A stretch of DNA of 11,385 nucleotides from Moraxellaceae bacterium UBA2031. GTDB lineage: Bacteria > Pseudomonadota > Gammaproteobacteria > Pseudomonadales > Moraxellaceae. The DNA lies in contig DDBN01000020.1 in assembly GCA_002333145.1 (NCBI GenBank), positions 644 to 12,028 on the forward strand, written 5' to 3'. The translations under genes were made by a program, and so were the position numbers. This document shows, in pieces, positions 1 through 6,788 of this stretch. The number at the start of each line of letters is the position of its first letter. Position 1 is the first letter of the stretch. The notes below the pieces were generated by a model. It saw only the letters and a list, made by a program, of their open reading frames with translations. It was not told where the DNA came from and did no database searches.

Positions 1-375
1 ATTGGTATTTCGATCAACGTAGACATGAACGAAATATCCTTCGGCGGCTGCTTCATCTTCGCCTTTCCGAAAGATACCGATGCCATAACGCACACTGGAG
101 TTACCCAGTTTCTCTACACGTAAACCGATATCTAGCGCATCCGGAAATGCCACGGATGCGTGATAAGTACATTTTGTTTCCACCACCAAACCGACTACCT
201 TGCCATGATGAATATCCAGCCAACCGGACTTGATGAGGTAATGATTCACCGCCGTATCAAAGTAGCTGTAATACTGAACATTGTTAACATGGCCATAAAC
301 ATCATTGTCCATCCAGCGCGTTGCCAGTGGCATAAAACTGGCAAAGGCATCGCGGCGGGAACGAATTGCGGGCAT
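1..375 (-). CDS. Acyl-CoA thioesterase, hotdog fold (FadM/YbgC-like), 3' end cut by window edge
   Basis: The minus-strand frame starts at ATG 375 and stays open for 125 codons to base 1, so the C-terminus lies outside the window. Residues 20-46 carry the 4-hydroxybenzoyl-CoA thioesterase family signature (RWMDNDVYGHVNN, then YYSYFDTAVNHYL). By family analogy D25 matches the catalytic aspartate and H29/N31/N32 the conserved H-x-N-N turn. Later segments (KCTYHASVAFPDAL, VEKLGNSSVRYGIGIF) fit the beta strands of a single hotdog domain. Members usually have about 140-165 residues, so roughly 20-40 are missing. A GAGGAA ribosome site sits about 8 bases before the ATG. The start lies 35 bp after the alcohol dehydrogenase stop, so the two are probably co-transcribed. 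The enzyme should hydrolyse acyl- or aryl-CoA thioesters in the cytoplasm; the substrate cannot be told from sequence. Confidence 0.88.
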   Translation of the reverse strand, partial: MPAIRSRRDAFASFMPLATRWMDNDVYGHVNNVQYYSYFDTAVNHYLIKSGWLDIHHGKVVGLVVETKCTYHASVAFPDALDIGLRVEKLGNSSVRYGIGIFRKGEDEAAAEGYFVHVYVDRNTN

Positions 376-410
376 CAAGCATTTCCTCTGGTGTTATTCA
401 GTAAACATAA

Positions 411-1562
411 TCAGAGCTGACTGGCATAAATGCCACGCGCCGCTTCCAGTGTCATCAATCGTGGATTGTTGACCAGTAGCCGTTCAACTTTCATTGCATC
501 TGCCGCCAGTAAATCCAGATCCTTTTCCGTTACCCCCACCTCTCGCAATGTTTGGGCAAACGGCATGGCAGACACCAGTCGAGACATGTCATCCACAAAC
601 CAACGGGCAGCCGCCGATGGGCTGGCAAAGCGCTGAGCCGGATTGATCACGGCTGCCAGTTCGGCATACAGCGCCTCCGCTGACGGCAAGTTGTATTCCA
701 GCACCGGCACAAGGACTAAGGCATTACTTAATCCATGCGGCACATGGAAGTGCCCGCCTAAGGGATACGCCAAGGCATGCACTGCCGCCACAGGAGCATT
801 GGCAAAAGCCATGCCCGCCATCATAGAGCCTACCAGCATGGCTGAGCGCGACTCTAGGTTTTGGCCATCGGTCAGCACGCGTGGCAAGTGTATATAGATC
901 AATCGCAGGGCTTCCCGAGCCAAGCTATCAGCCAGCGAATTCTTTTTCAGTTTCGACGTGTAGGCCTCAATGGCATGCACCATGGCATCAATGCCTGTCA
1001 TCGCTGTCACATCAGGCGGTAACCCTAAGGTCAGTTCTGCATCCAGAATAGCTAGGTCAGGATATAACAGGGGCGATACCACCCCCTTTTTCTCCTGGCT
1101 TGGCGTTGTAACAATGGCAATCGGCGTGACTTCTGAGCCGGTCCCTGCTGTCGTAGGTACCTGTACCAATGGCAGGCGCGGCCCCTTTGCCAGACCAATG
1201 CCGTAAATACTGGCCAGTGGCTGTTGAGTAGATGCCAACAGGGCGACTAACTTGGCTGTGTCCAGAGAGCTACCGCCACCTAGGCCCACCACTACCTCCG
1301 CCCCTGCCCCTTGAGCCGCCGCCACTGCCGCGAGAACGCGCGCCTCTGGTGGGTCGGCTTCTACGTCTGAATAGACCGTCACCGTTAGTCCCGCTTGCTC
1401 CAAAGCAGATACCACCGGCGCAACAACGCCAGCCCTCACCAGTCCTGGGTCTGTGATGACAAAAAGACGCTTTCCCGGCAGCCTCCCGACCCAGTCCGCT
1501 GGCTGCCGCATGGCTCCAGTACGGACGATCACCGTAGGTGTTGTGGCAAACTCGAACTGCAT
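411..1562 (-). CDS. Iron-containing (group III) alcohol dehydrogenase
   Basis: This 383-residue protein has the normal length and layout of the Fe-ADH family. The N-terminal Rossmann-like half carries the NAD(P)-binding GGGSSLDTAK at residues 95-104, followed by PTTAGTGSEVTP near 136-147. The C-terminal helical half carries the metal ligands at D192, H196, H262 and H276, whose spacing matches the D/H/H/H set of FucO-type enzymes, so the metal site looks intact. The family oxidises alcohols or reduces aldehydes with NAD(P); the substrate here is unknown. The start at 1562 is supported by an AAAGAGGG ribosome site just upstream. It is divergent from infA and probably leads an operon with the downstream thioesterase, which suggests aldehyde/alcohol or acyl-chain turnover. 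It could also be annotated as a maleylacetate reductase-like or 4-hydroxybutyrate dehydrogenase-like member. Confidence 0.93.
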   Translation of the reverse strand: MQFEFATTPTVIVRTGAMRQPADWVGRLPGKRLFVITDPGLVRAGVVAPVVSALEQAGLTVTVYSDVEADPPEARVLAAVAAAQGAGAEVVVGLGGGSSLDTAKLVALLASTQQPLASIYGIGLAKGPRLPLVQVPTTAGTGSEVTPIAIVTTPSQEKKGVVSPLLYPDLAILDAELTLGLPPDVTAMTGIDAMVHAIEAYTSKLKKNSLADSLAREALRLIYIHLPRVLTDGQNLESRSAMLVGSMMAGMAFANAPVAAVHALAYPLGGHFHVPHGLSNALVLVPVLEYNLPSAEALYAELAAVINPAQRFASPSAAARWFVDDMSRLVSAMPFAQTLREVGVTEKDLDLLAADAMKVERLLVNNPRLMTLEAARGIYASQL

Positions 1563-1675
1563 AATGACCCTCTTTCCGTGGCTTTCTGGTTGGCAAGAAG
1601 CAAGACTACCCTAGCTAAACGCTCGCCGGGAGTGGCCTCCAGAATGACTGTCTGTCATAAAGGTCAGTTAGTGCT

Positions 1676-1703
1676 TTGATTTAGGGCGAATTTCAGGCAA
1701 AAT
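1676..1703 (+). promoter_or_regulatory. Possible sigma70 promoter of infA
   Basis: A TTGATT box (1676-1681) is followed after 16 bases by CAAAAT (1698-1703), about 45 bases before the infA start. Spacing and position fit a housekeeping promoter, but both boxes are imperfect and this is by eye only. The rest of the 185-bp spacer between the dehydrogenase and infA shows no recognisable RNA gene. Confidence 0.3.
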
Positions 1704-1747
1704 GCGGCGGTTTTTAAGGCCAGCAATCCAGTGAGGAAAACTGCTGC

Positions 1748-1966
1748 ATGTCGAAAGAAGAATCGCTTGAGATGGACGGCGTCGTCGTAGACACGCTTCC
1801 CAATACCATGTTCCGTGTTCAGCTTGAGAACGGCCATATTGTTACGGCCCATATCTCTGGCAAGATGCGTAAGCATTACATCCGCATCCTGACCGGCGAC
1901 AATGTGAAGGTTGAGATGACACCTTATGACCTGACTAAAGGTCGTATCACCTACCGCGTGCGCTAA
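1748..1966 (+). CDS. infA: Translation initiation factor IF-1
   Basis: This 72-residue protein is the full length of bacterial IF-1, a single S1-like OB-fold protein that binds the 30S A site during initiation. The family-typical stretches are visible: MSKEESLEMDGVVVDTLPN at the N-terminus, FRVQLENGHIV, HISGKMRKHYIRIL and VEMTPYDLTKGRITYR at the end. A GTGAGGA ribosome site lies about 10 bases before the ATG. It is transcribed alone, divergent from the alcohol dehydrogenase and convergent with clpA, with a strong hairpin directly after the stop. The infA-clpA neighbourhood is common in gammaproteobacteria and supports the call. Confidence 0.98.
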   Translation: MSKEESLEMDGVVVDTLPNTMFRVQLENGHIVTAHISGKMRKHYIRILTGDNVKVEMTPYDLTKGRITYRVR

Positions 1967-1971
1967 TTATT

Positions 1972-2015
1972 GCGGACATGAAAAAGCCACCTCACGGTGG
2001 CTTTTTCATGTCCGC
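1972..2015. terminator. Bidirectional terminator between infA and clpA
   Basis: Bases 1972-1991 and 1996-2015 are a perfect 20-bp inverted repeat around a TCAC loop. The core is GCCACC-TCAC-GGTGGC, flanked by A5 on the left and T5 on the right, so it gives a GC stem followed by a U-run in either direction. It lies 6 bases after the infA stop codon and 11 bases beyond the clpA stop, so it should end both converging transcripts. Confidence 0.93.
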
Positions 2016-2026
2016 TCCAAATGGAA

Positions 2027-4306
2027 TCAGGCCGGTTCAGTCTCGCGCTCATCCACGTGCAGGGACAACTTGTTGTCCTCTACACCAACATGAACATGTC
2101 CGCCGTGATCCGCCAGTTCGCCGAATAGTATTTTCTCAGCCAGTGGCTTCTTGAGCTCCTCCTGAATTAGCCGAGCCATTGGGCGTGCGCCCATGTTCTT
2201 GTCATAGCCATGCTCAGCCAGCCATTCACGGGCCTCTTCGTCCACTTCCAGCACAACACGCTTATCGTCCAGTTGCGCCTGTAGGGCCACCAGAAACTTG
2301 TCGACCACACTGCCAAGCACCAGCGGGCTTAGTGGCGCAAACTGAATAATGGCGTCCAGACGATTACGGAACTCCGGTGTAAACATCTTTTTCATGACCT
2401 CCATACCATCCGTGGCGTGGTCCTGCTGGGTGAAGCCAATACTGGCGCGGCTGATCATCTCGGCGCCCGCATTGGTGGTCATCACCAAAATCACGTTACG
2501 GAAGTCCGCCTTTCGGCCGTTATTGTCGGTCAGCGTGCCATGATCCATCACCTGCAGCAGCAGGTTGAATACCTCTGGATGTGCCTTCTCGATTTCATCC
2601 AGCAACAGCACGCAGTGAGGATGCTTGCTGATGGCCTCCGTCATCAGGCCACCCTGATCAAAGCCGACATAGCCTGGCGGCGCACCGATCAGGCGCGAGA
2701 CAGTATGCCGTTCCATGTACTCGGACATGTCAAAGCGGATCAGCTCAATACCCAGTGTCTTGGCTAGCTGCTTGGTCACTTCAGTTTTGCCCACCCCTGT
2801 CGGGCCAGCAAACATAAAGCAGCCAATCGGCTTTTCCGGGGCCTTGAGGCCAGCACGTGACAGCTTGATAGCGGAAGACAGTGCGGTGATCGCCTCATCC
2901 TGACCAAATACCGTCATGCGCAGATCGCGATCCAGATTGCGCAATGATTCCTTGTCATTGGCCGATACCGACTTTGGCGGAATTCGGGCAATCTTTGCCA
3001 CGATTTCTTCAATCTCGGTAACACCAATGGTCTTCTTGCGTTTGCTAGGGGACTGCAGGCGCTGATAGGCACCCGCCTCATCAATTACGTCAATGGCTTT
3101 GTCCGGCAAAAAGCGTTCATTGATATAACGTTCAGACAGCTCCGCCGCCAACTGAAGGGCCTTGTCGGCATACTTAACGCCGTGATGTTCCTCGAAGCGG
3201 GACTTTAGTCCCTTGAGGATCTGGTACGTCTCTTCAACGGTTGGTTCTTTTACATCAATCTTCTGGAACCGACGCGCCAAGGCACGGTCTTTCTCGAAGA
3301 TTCCTCGGTACTCTTGATAAGTGGTTGAACCCATGCACTTCAGGGAACCATTGGCCAGCACCGGCTTGATCAGGTTGGAGGCGTCCATCACCCCGCCACT
3401 GGCAGCACCTGCTCCGACGATGGTGTGAATCTCATCGATAAAGAGAATAGCCCCTTCATGCTTGTAGAGCTCATTGAGCAGTGCCTTAAAGCGCTTCTCA
3501 AAGTCGCCACGGTATTTGGTACCGGCCAGCAAGGCACCAAGGTCGAGTGAGTAGACAACACTATTTGAGATAGCGTCGGGCACCTTGTTCTCGATGATCA
3601 ACCAAGCTAGGCCTTCAGCGATGGCAGTCTTCCCCACGCCAGGCTCACCCACCAACAGAGGGTTGTTCTTGCGGCGACGGCAAAGAATCTGCACGGCACG
3701 CTCAATTTCTTCTGAGCGGCCTATCAGGGGGTCAATTTTGCCCTGACGTGCCAATTCATTAAGGTTGCTGGTATAGGCCTCCAACGCACTGCGCGGAGCG
3801 GCCTCTCCCATAGACTCTTCGTCTTGAGATGCTTCTTGCGATGGCTCATTGGCTCCCGCACTGTCGTCATGCACCTTGGAAATGCCATGAGAGATAAAGT
3901 TCACCACATCAATTCGTGCGACGGACTGTTTTTTCAGGAAATAGACAGACTGAGACTCCTGCTCAGAGAAAATGGCCACCAACACATTGGCCCCCGTCAC
4001 TTCCTTCTTGCCGGAGGATTGAACATGAAACACTGCACGCTGCAGTACGCGTTGGAAGCCCAACGTTGGCTGGGTTTCACGCTCTTCTTCATGCGTGGGA
4101 ATAAGCGGCGTGGTTTCATCCACAAAATGATCCAAATCGCGACGTAAGCCACTAATATCGGCCCCGCACGCTCTCAGCACCTTGGCGGCTGACTCGTTAT
4201 CGAGCAGAGCCAACAGAAGGTGTTCAACGGTCATGAATTCGTGGCGCTTTGCTCGCGCATCACGAAACGCCAGGTTAAGGGTTACTTCCAGATCTCGACT
4301 GAGCAT
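2027..4306 (-). CDS. clpA: ATP-dependent Clp protease ATP-binding subunit ClpA
   Basis: This 759-residue protein is the AAA+ unfoldase that feeds substrates to ClpP; E. coli ClpA has 758. Residues 1-140 form the double Clp N-domain, the docking site for ClpS, followed by an acidic linker (about 147-170). The first AAA+ module has Walker A GEPGVGKT at 220-227 and Walker B ILFIDE at 287-292. The second has GPTGVGKT at 501-508 and VLLLDE at 566-571. Between them, NERFLPDKAIDVIDEAGA (396-413) is typical of Clp/Hsp100 proteins. The ClpP-docking loop reads IGF (623-625), where E. coli ClpA has IGL. The start is backed by a GAGGGGAAA ribosome site. It follows clpS by 81 bp on the same strand, so co-transcription is likely, and it ends at the terminator shared with infA. 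Confidence 0.98.
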   Translation of the reverse strand: MLSRDLEVTLNLAFRDARAKRHEFMTVEHLLLALLDNESAAKVLRACGADISGLRRDLDHFVDETTPLIPTHEEERETQPTLGFQRVLQRAVFHVQSSGKKEVTGANVLVAIFSEQESQSVYFLKKQSVARIDVVNFISHGISKVHDDSAGANEPSQEASQDEESMGEAAPRSALEAYTSNLNELARQGKIDPLIGRSEEIERAVQILCRRRKNNPLLVGEPGVGKTAIAEGLAWLIIENKVPDAISNSVVYSLDLGALLAGTKYRGDFEKRFKALLNELYKHEGAILFIDEIHTIVGAGAASGGVMDASNLIKPVLANGSLKCMGSTTYQEYRGIFEKDRALARRFQKIDVKEPTVEETYQILKGLKSRFEEHHGVKYADKALQLAAELSERYINERFLPDKAIDVIDEAGAYQRLQSPSKRKKTIGVTEIEEIVAKIARIPPKSVSANDKESLRNLDRDLRMTVFGQDEAITALSSAIKLSRAGLKAPEKPIGCFMFAGPTGVGKTEVTKQLAKTLGIELIRFDMSEYMERHTVSRLIGAPPGYVGFDQGGLMTEAISKHPHCVLLLDEIEKAHPEVFNLLLQVMDHGTLTDNNGRKADFRNVILVMTTNAGAEMISRASIGFTQQDHATDGMEVMKKMFTPEFRNRLDAIIQFAPLSPLVLGSVVDKFLVALQAQLDDKRVVLEVDEEAREWLAEHGYDKNMGARPMARLIQEELKKPLAEKILFGELADHGGHVHVGVEDNKLSLHVDERETEPA

Positions 4307-4387
4307 GTCATTTCCCCTCGTCTATTGACCGTAATGGCCCTGCTACTTTACATCGTGCCGGATATCACTTAACTATTAACGCTTTAT

Positions 4388-4747
4388 TCAGTTCTTTTCC
4401 ATTCGACAGAGTAGTGGATGCTGATTCTGCTGAGCGTAGTCCACCACCTGTGCCGTCTTGGTTTCTGCTACATCACGAGTGAAGACACCGCAGGTAGCTT
4501 CACCTTCAGTGTGTATGGTTAGCATCACCCGAGTTGCCTTCTCGCGATCCATATTGAAGAAGCCCTCCAATATCTCCACTACAAAGTCCATGGGGGTGTA
4601 GTCATCATTCAAGATAATGACTTTGTACATGGGCGGGGGTGCTAGTTGCGGGCGGGCTTCCTGAATCGCCACACCTCCCTCAGGCCCCTCTTCCTCTTCA
4701 GGGTTCCTGCTATTCAATACTAGGTGAGAGTAATGCGTTTTTCTCAT
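4388..4747 (-). CDS. clpS: ClpS, N-end-rule adaptor of ClpAP
   Basis: Starting at ATG 4747 this is 119 residues. The folded core begins at PPPMYKVIILNDDYTPMDF (38-55). The N-degron pocket residues known from E. coli ClpS appear to be present: D48, D49, T51 and M53 in NDDYTPM, and H79 in LTIHTEG. CGVFTRDVAETK and HPLLCRMEKN close the domain. The protein delivers substrates with aromatic or leucine N-termini to ClpA, whose gene is next downstream. The unstructured N-terminal tail of about 37 residues, rich in Glu (PEEEEGPEGG), is longer than in E. coli (106 aa in total), as often seen in pseudomonads. The frame stays open upstream to a TTG at 4801, but residues added there show no homology. The ribosome site at 4747 is weak (ACAGAG), so the start is moderately certain. 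Confidence 0.95.
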   Translation of the reverse strand: MRKTHYSHLVLNSRNPEEEEGPEGGVAIQEARPQLAPPPMYKVIILNDDYTPMDFVVEILEGFFNMDREKATRVMLTIHTEGEATCGVFTRDVAETKTAQVVDYAQQNQHPLLCRMEKN

Positions 4748-4848
4748 GGTAACTCTGTAACTTATGTATGGGTTTCCGGGGCGGGGAATGCAAGGTGACA
4801 AAGTGCCGTTTGGCCATGATAACCCCCCGTCTGTAGGAACAGTGAGTC

Positions 4849-4864
4849 TGTGATAGCGATCACC
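4849..4864. promoter_or_regulatory. CRP/Vfr-like binding site in the clpS-cspD spacer
   Basis: TGTGATAGCGATCACC matches the CRP consensus half-sites TGTGA-N6-TCACA at 9 of 10 positions, and the inner GTGAT-N4-ATCAC is a perfect dyad. Its centre lies about 70 bases upstream of the start expected from the predicted cspD promoter, close to the -71.5 position used by class I CRP activators. In E. coli, cspD is known to be regulated by cAMP-CRP. The target here (cspD, clpS or both) is inferred. Confidence 0.55.
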
Positions 4865-4891
4865 TTACAATACGCCGCCTGTCTGGCGGTC

Positions 4892-4919
4892 TTGACAGAC
4901 ATTAGATGATGGTTGAAAT
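4892..4919 (+). promoter_or_regulatory. cspD: Predicted sigma70 promoter of cspD
   Basis: There is a perfect -35 TTGACA (4892-4897), a 16-base spacer and a 4/6 match TGAAAT (4914-4919). The implied transcript would have an untranslated leader of about 80 bases before cspD. The weak -10 is the kind that often needs an activator, which fits the CRP-like site upstream. The TATAAA at 4941 has no suitable -35 partner. Confidence 0.4.
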
Positions 4920-5008
4920 TTAGCCAATCAAGGATCGACGTATAAAAAATAACACTGGCGCATCATAACAACAATGCCGACAGCGCCACGGCTCAGAGGG
5001 ATGACATC

Positions 5009-5290
5009 ATGGCGAGCGGAACCGTGAAGTGGTTCAATAATGCCAAGGGTTACGGCTTTATCCGGCCAGATACCGGCGGCGATGACCTGTTTGTACACTA
5101 CTCATACGTCAATATGGATGGTTATAAAAGCCTGAAAGCCGGCCAGTTTGTCCAATTTGACATACAAGCCTCTGGTAACGGGTTTCATGCCGTTAACCTT
5201 GTCCCGCTTCAAGAAAGCGAAGGCCAGATGCGGGCTAGCGATCGTGACGAGACGCCATCACGCTCCCCTGCTCTCCCTGTTTATAACTGA
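5009..5290 (+). CDS. cspD: Cold-shock-domain protein CspD
   Basis: This 93-residue protein has one cold-shock domain. The nucleic-acid-binding motifs are RNP1 KGYGFI (13-18) and RNP2 LFVHYS (27-32), after the family start GTVKWFNNAKG. The MDGYKSLKAGQFVQF segment (36-50) is diagnostic of CspD rather than the cold-induced Csp proteins. In E. coli CspD is a stationary-phase, stress-induced inhibitor of replication that binds single-stranded DNA. E. coli CspD has 74 residues; here a polar tail from about residue 68, rich in Ser, Arg, Asp and Pro, adds roughly 20. The start has a CAGAGGG ribosome site. Its place next to clpS-clpA is conserved in gammaproteobacteria. It faces icd across a shared terminator. 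Confidence 0.95.
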   Translation: MASGTVKWFNNAKGYGFIRPDTGGDDLFVHYSYVNMDGYKSLKAGQFVQFDIQASGNGFHAVNLVPLQESEGQMRASDRDETPSRSPALPVYN

Positions 5291-5306
5291 CTTGAATTCA
5301 AGCCAA

Positions 5307-5335
5307 AAGAAAAGCCCGCATTGCGGGCTTTTCTT
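5307..5335. terminator. Bidirectional terminator between cspD and icd
   Basis: A 13-bp perfect stem (5307-5319 with 5323-5335) has core GCCCGC-ATT-GCGGGC, with AAGAAAA on the left and TTTTCTT on the right. It therefore looks like a Rho-independent terminator from either side. It lies 16 bases after the cspD stop and 19 bases beyond the icd stop. Confidence 0.93.
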
Positions 5336-5354
5336 GTTCGCCGTATCGCGGTTA

Positions 5355-6614
5355 TCAGCCCATGTGACTGATGATGGCGTCCCCGAACTCGGAGCAGCGC
5401 AGCAACGTAGCATCAGGCATTAGACGCTCAAAGTCATACGTAACGGTTTTGGCATTAATTGCACCTTCCACGCCCGTAATGATCAAGTCGGCCGCTTCAG
5501 ACCAGCCCATATGACGCAGCATCATCTCGGCAGAAAGAATGATGGAGCCTGGGTTGACCTTGTCCTGACCCGCATATTTGGGCGCAGTACCGTGGGTAGC
5601 TTCAAACATGGCAACAGAGCCGCCGATGTTGGCGCCCGGTGCAATGCCGATACCGCCCACTTCTGCTGCCAGTGCATCAGAAATGTAGTCACCGTTCAGG
5701 TTCAGGGTGGCAATTACGGAGTATTCAGCCGGACGCATCAGAATCTGCTGAAGGAAAGCATCTGCAATAACGTCCTTGATGATGATTTCATTCCCAGTTT
5801 TTGGGTTTTTCATCTTCATCCAGGGGCCGTCATCAATCAGCTCAGCACCAAAACGCTCAGCAGCCAGTTCGTAGCCCCATTCCTTGAAGGCACCTTCGGT
5901 GTACTTCATGATGTTGCCCTTGTGCACTAAAGTGACGGAGGACTTGTCATTATCGATGGCAAACTGAATGGCTTTGCGTACCAAGCGCTGGGTACCTTCC
6001 TTTGAGACCGGCTTGATGCCGATGCCGCAGTTGTCGGTAAAACGAATCTTGGTAACACCCATCTCTTCGCGCAGAAATTTAATGATCTTGATGGCATCTG
6101 CGCTACCGGCTTTCCACTCGATGCCGGCGTAAATATCTTCAGAGTTCTCACGGAAGATCACCATGTCGGTGAGCTCGGGGTGATGAACCGGGCTGGGCAC
6201 GCCTTTAAACCAGCGCACAGGGCGCTGGCAGACATACAAATCCAGTTCCTGGCGCAAGGCCACGTTCAGGGAGCGGATACCGCCGCCAACTGGCGTGGTG
6301 AGAGGCCCTTTAATGCTGACAACATATTCGCGGAGGGCTTCAAAGGTTTCTGGTGGTAACCAGACATCAGGTCCGTAAACCTTGGTGGCCTTCTCGCCGC
6401 AGTAGATTTCCATCCACGAAATGGCGCGTTTGGTGCCATAAGCATGAGCGATGGCGGCGTCAACCACTTTTATCATTACAGGGGTGATATCGACACCGAT
6501 ACCGTCGCCCATGATGTAAGGGATAATAGGGTGGTTGGGGACGTTCAGGGACAGGTCGGCATTGACGGTGATTTTGTCACCATCCGCCGGCACCGTGATC
6601 TTCTGGTAACCCAT
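5355..6614 (-). CDS. icd: Isocitrate dehydrogenase, NADP-dependent
   Basis: This 419-residue protein is the homodimeric E. coli type (416 aa) and converts isocitrate to 2-oxoglutarate, CO2 and NADPH in the TCA cycle. Residues are offset by +2 from E. coli. S115 in GGGIRSLNVALRQ matches the AceK phosphorylation serine S113. R121, R131, R155, Y162, K232 and D309 match substrate and metal residues. K346, Y347, V353 and R397 match the NADP-specificity set, so NADP rather than NAD is predicted. The conserved serine makes AceK control possible, though no aceK is in the window. A GGGAG ribosome site lies about 11 bases before ATG. It is transcribed alone, divergent from rluE and convergent with cspD. 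Confidence 0.98.
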   Translation of the reverse strand: MGYQKITVPADGDKITVNADLSLNVPNHPIIPYIMGDGIGVDITPVMIKVVDAAIAHAYGTKRAISWMEIYCGEKATKVYGPDVWLPPETFEALREYVVSIKGPLTTPVGGGIRSLNVALRQELDLYVCQRPVRWFKGVPSPVHHPELTDMVIFRENSEDIYAGIEWKAGSADAIKIIKFLREEMGVTKIRFTDNCGIGIKPVSKEGTQRLVRKAIQFAIDNDKSSVTLVHKGNIMKYTEGAFKEWGYELAAERFGAELIDDGPWMKMKNPKTGNEIIIKDVIADAFLQQILMRPAEYSVIATLNLNGDYISDALAAEVGGIGIAPGANIGGSVAMFEATHGTAPKYAGQDKVNPGSIILSAEMMLRHMGWSEAADLIITGVEGAINAKTVTYDFERLMPDATLLRCSEFGDAIISHMG

Positions 6615-6666
6615 TATGCAGGTACTCCCGGGGTGCAGTTTGTGACTTTAAATAAGTGCAGGTTTG

Positions 6667-6695
6667 AGTATATCCCTAACCACCGTCACTCATAA
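6667..6695 (-). promoter_or_regulatory. icd: Possible sigma70 promoter of icd
   Basis: Read on the minus strand, TTATGA (6695-6690) and TATACT (6672-6667) are separated by 17 bases. The -10 is a 5/6 match and the -35 a 3/6 match. It would start an icd transcript with a leader of about 45 bases. By eye only. Confidence 0.35.
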
Positions 6696-6744
6696 GGCAT
6701 AGACAACAATAAATCGCTGTTACCCGCATTTTTATTATGATTTA

Positions 6745-6758
6745 TGCATAACTATGCA
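6745..6758. promoter_or_regulatory. AT-rich dyad between icd and rluE, possible operator
   Basis: TGCATA-AC-TATGCA is a perfect 6-bp inverted repeat with a 2-base centre. It lies in an AT-rich stretch of the 174-bp divergent spacer, 31 bases before the rluE start. The TATTAT and TATGAT boxes around 6733-6741 could serve as -10 elements for rluE. No regulator can be named. Confidence 0.25.
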
Positions 6759-6788
6759 ATATATCTTCACATTTGGCCTGTATAAAAA

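Noticed and set aside
1270..1596. 108-codon minus-strand frame overlapping the alcohol dehydrogenase
   Set aside because: Gly/Arg-rich out-of-frame translation of the dehydrogenase gene with no motif of its own.
3824..4147. 107-codon plus-strand frame inside clpA
   Set aside because: Antisense to the well-conserved ClpA N-domain and linker; no ribosome site or family match.
4748..4801. N-terminal extension of ClpS to a TTG codon at 4801
   Set aside because: The 18 added residues have no resemblance to ClpS proteins, TTG is rare as a start, and ATG 4747 gives a length typical of the family.
4710..4817. Small minus-strand frame starting MAKRHFV at ATG 4817 after a GGGGGTT stretch
   Set aside because: About 35 codons, overlaps the clpS start in another frame, and resembles nothing known; possibly a leader ORF but unsupported.
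4873..4887. CCGCC-TGTCT-GGCGG hairpin upstream of cspD
   Set aside because: Only a 5-bp stem without a T-run on either strand; too weak for a terminator or a defined operator.
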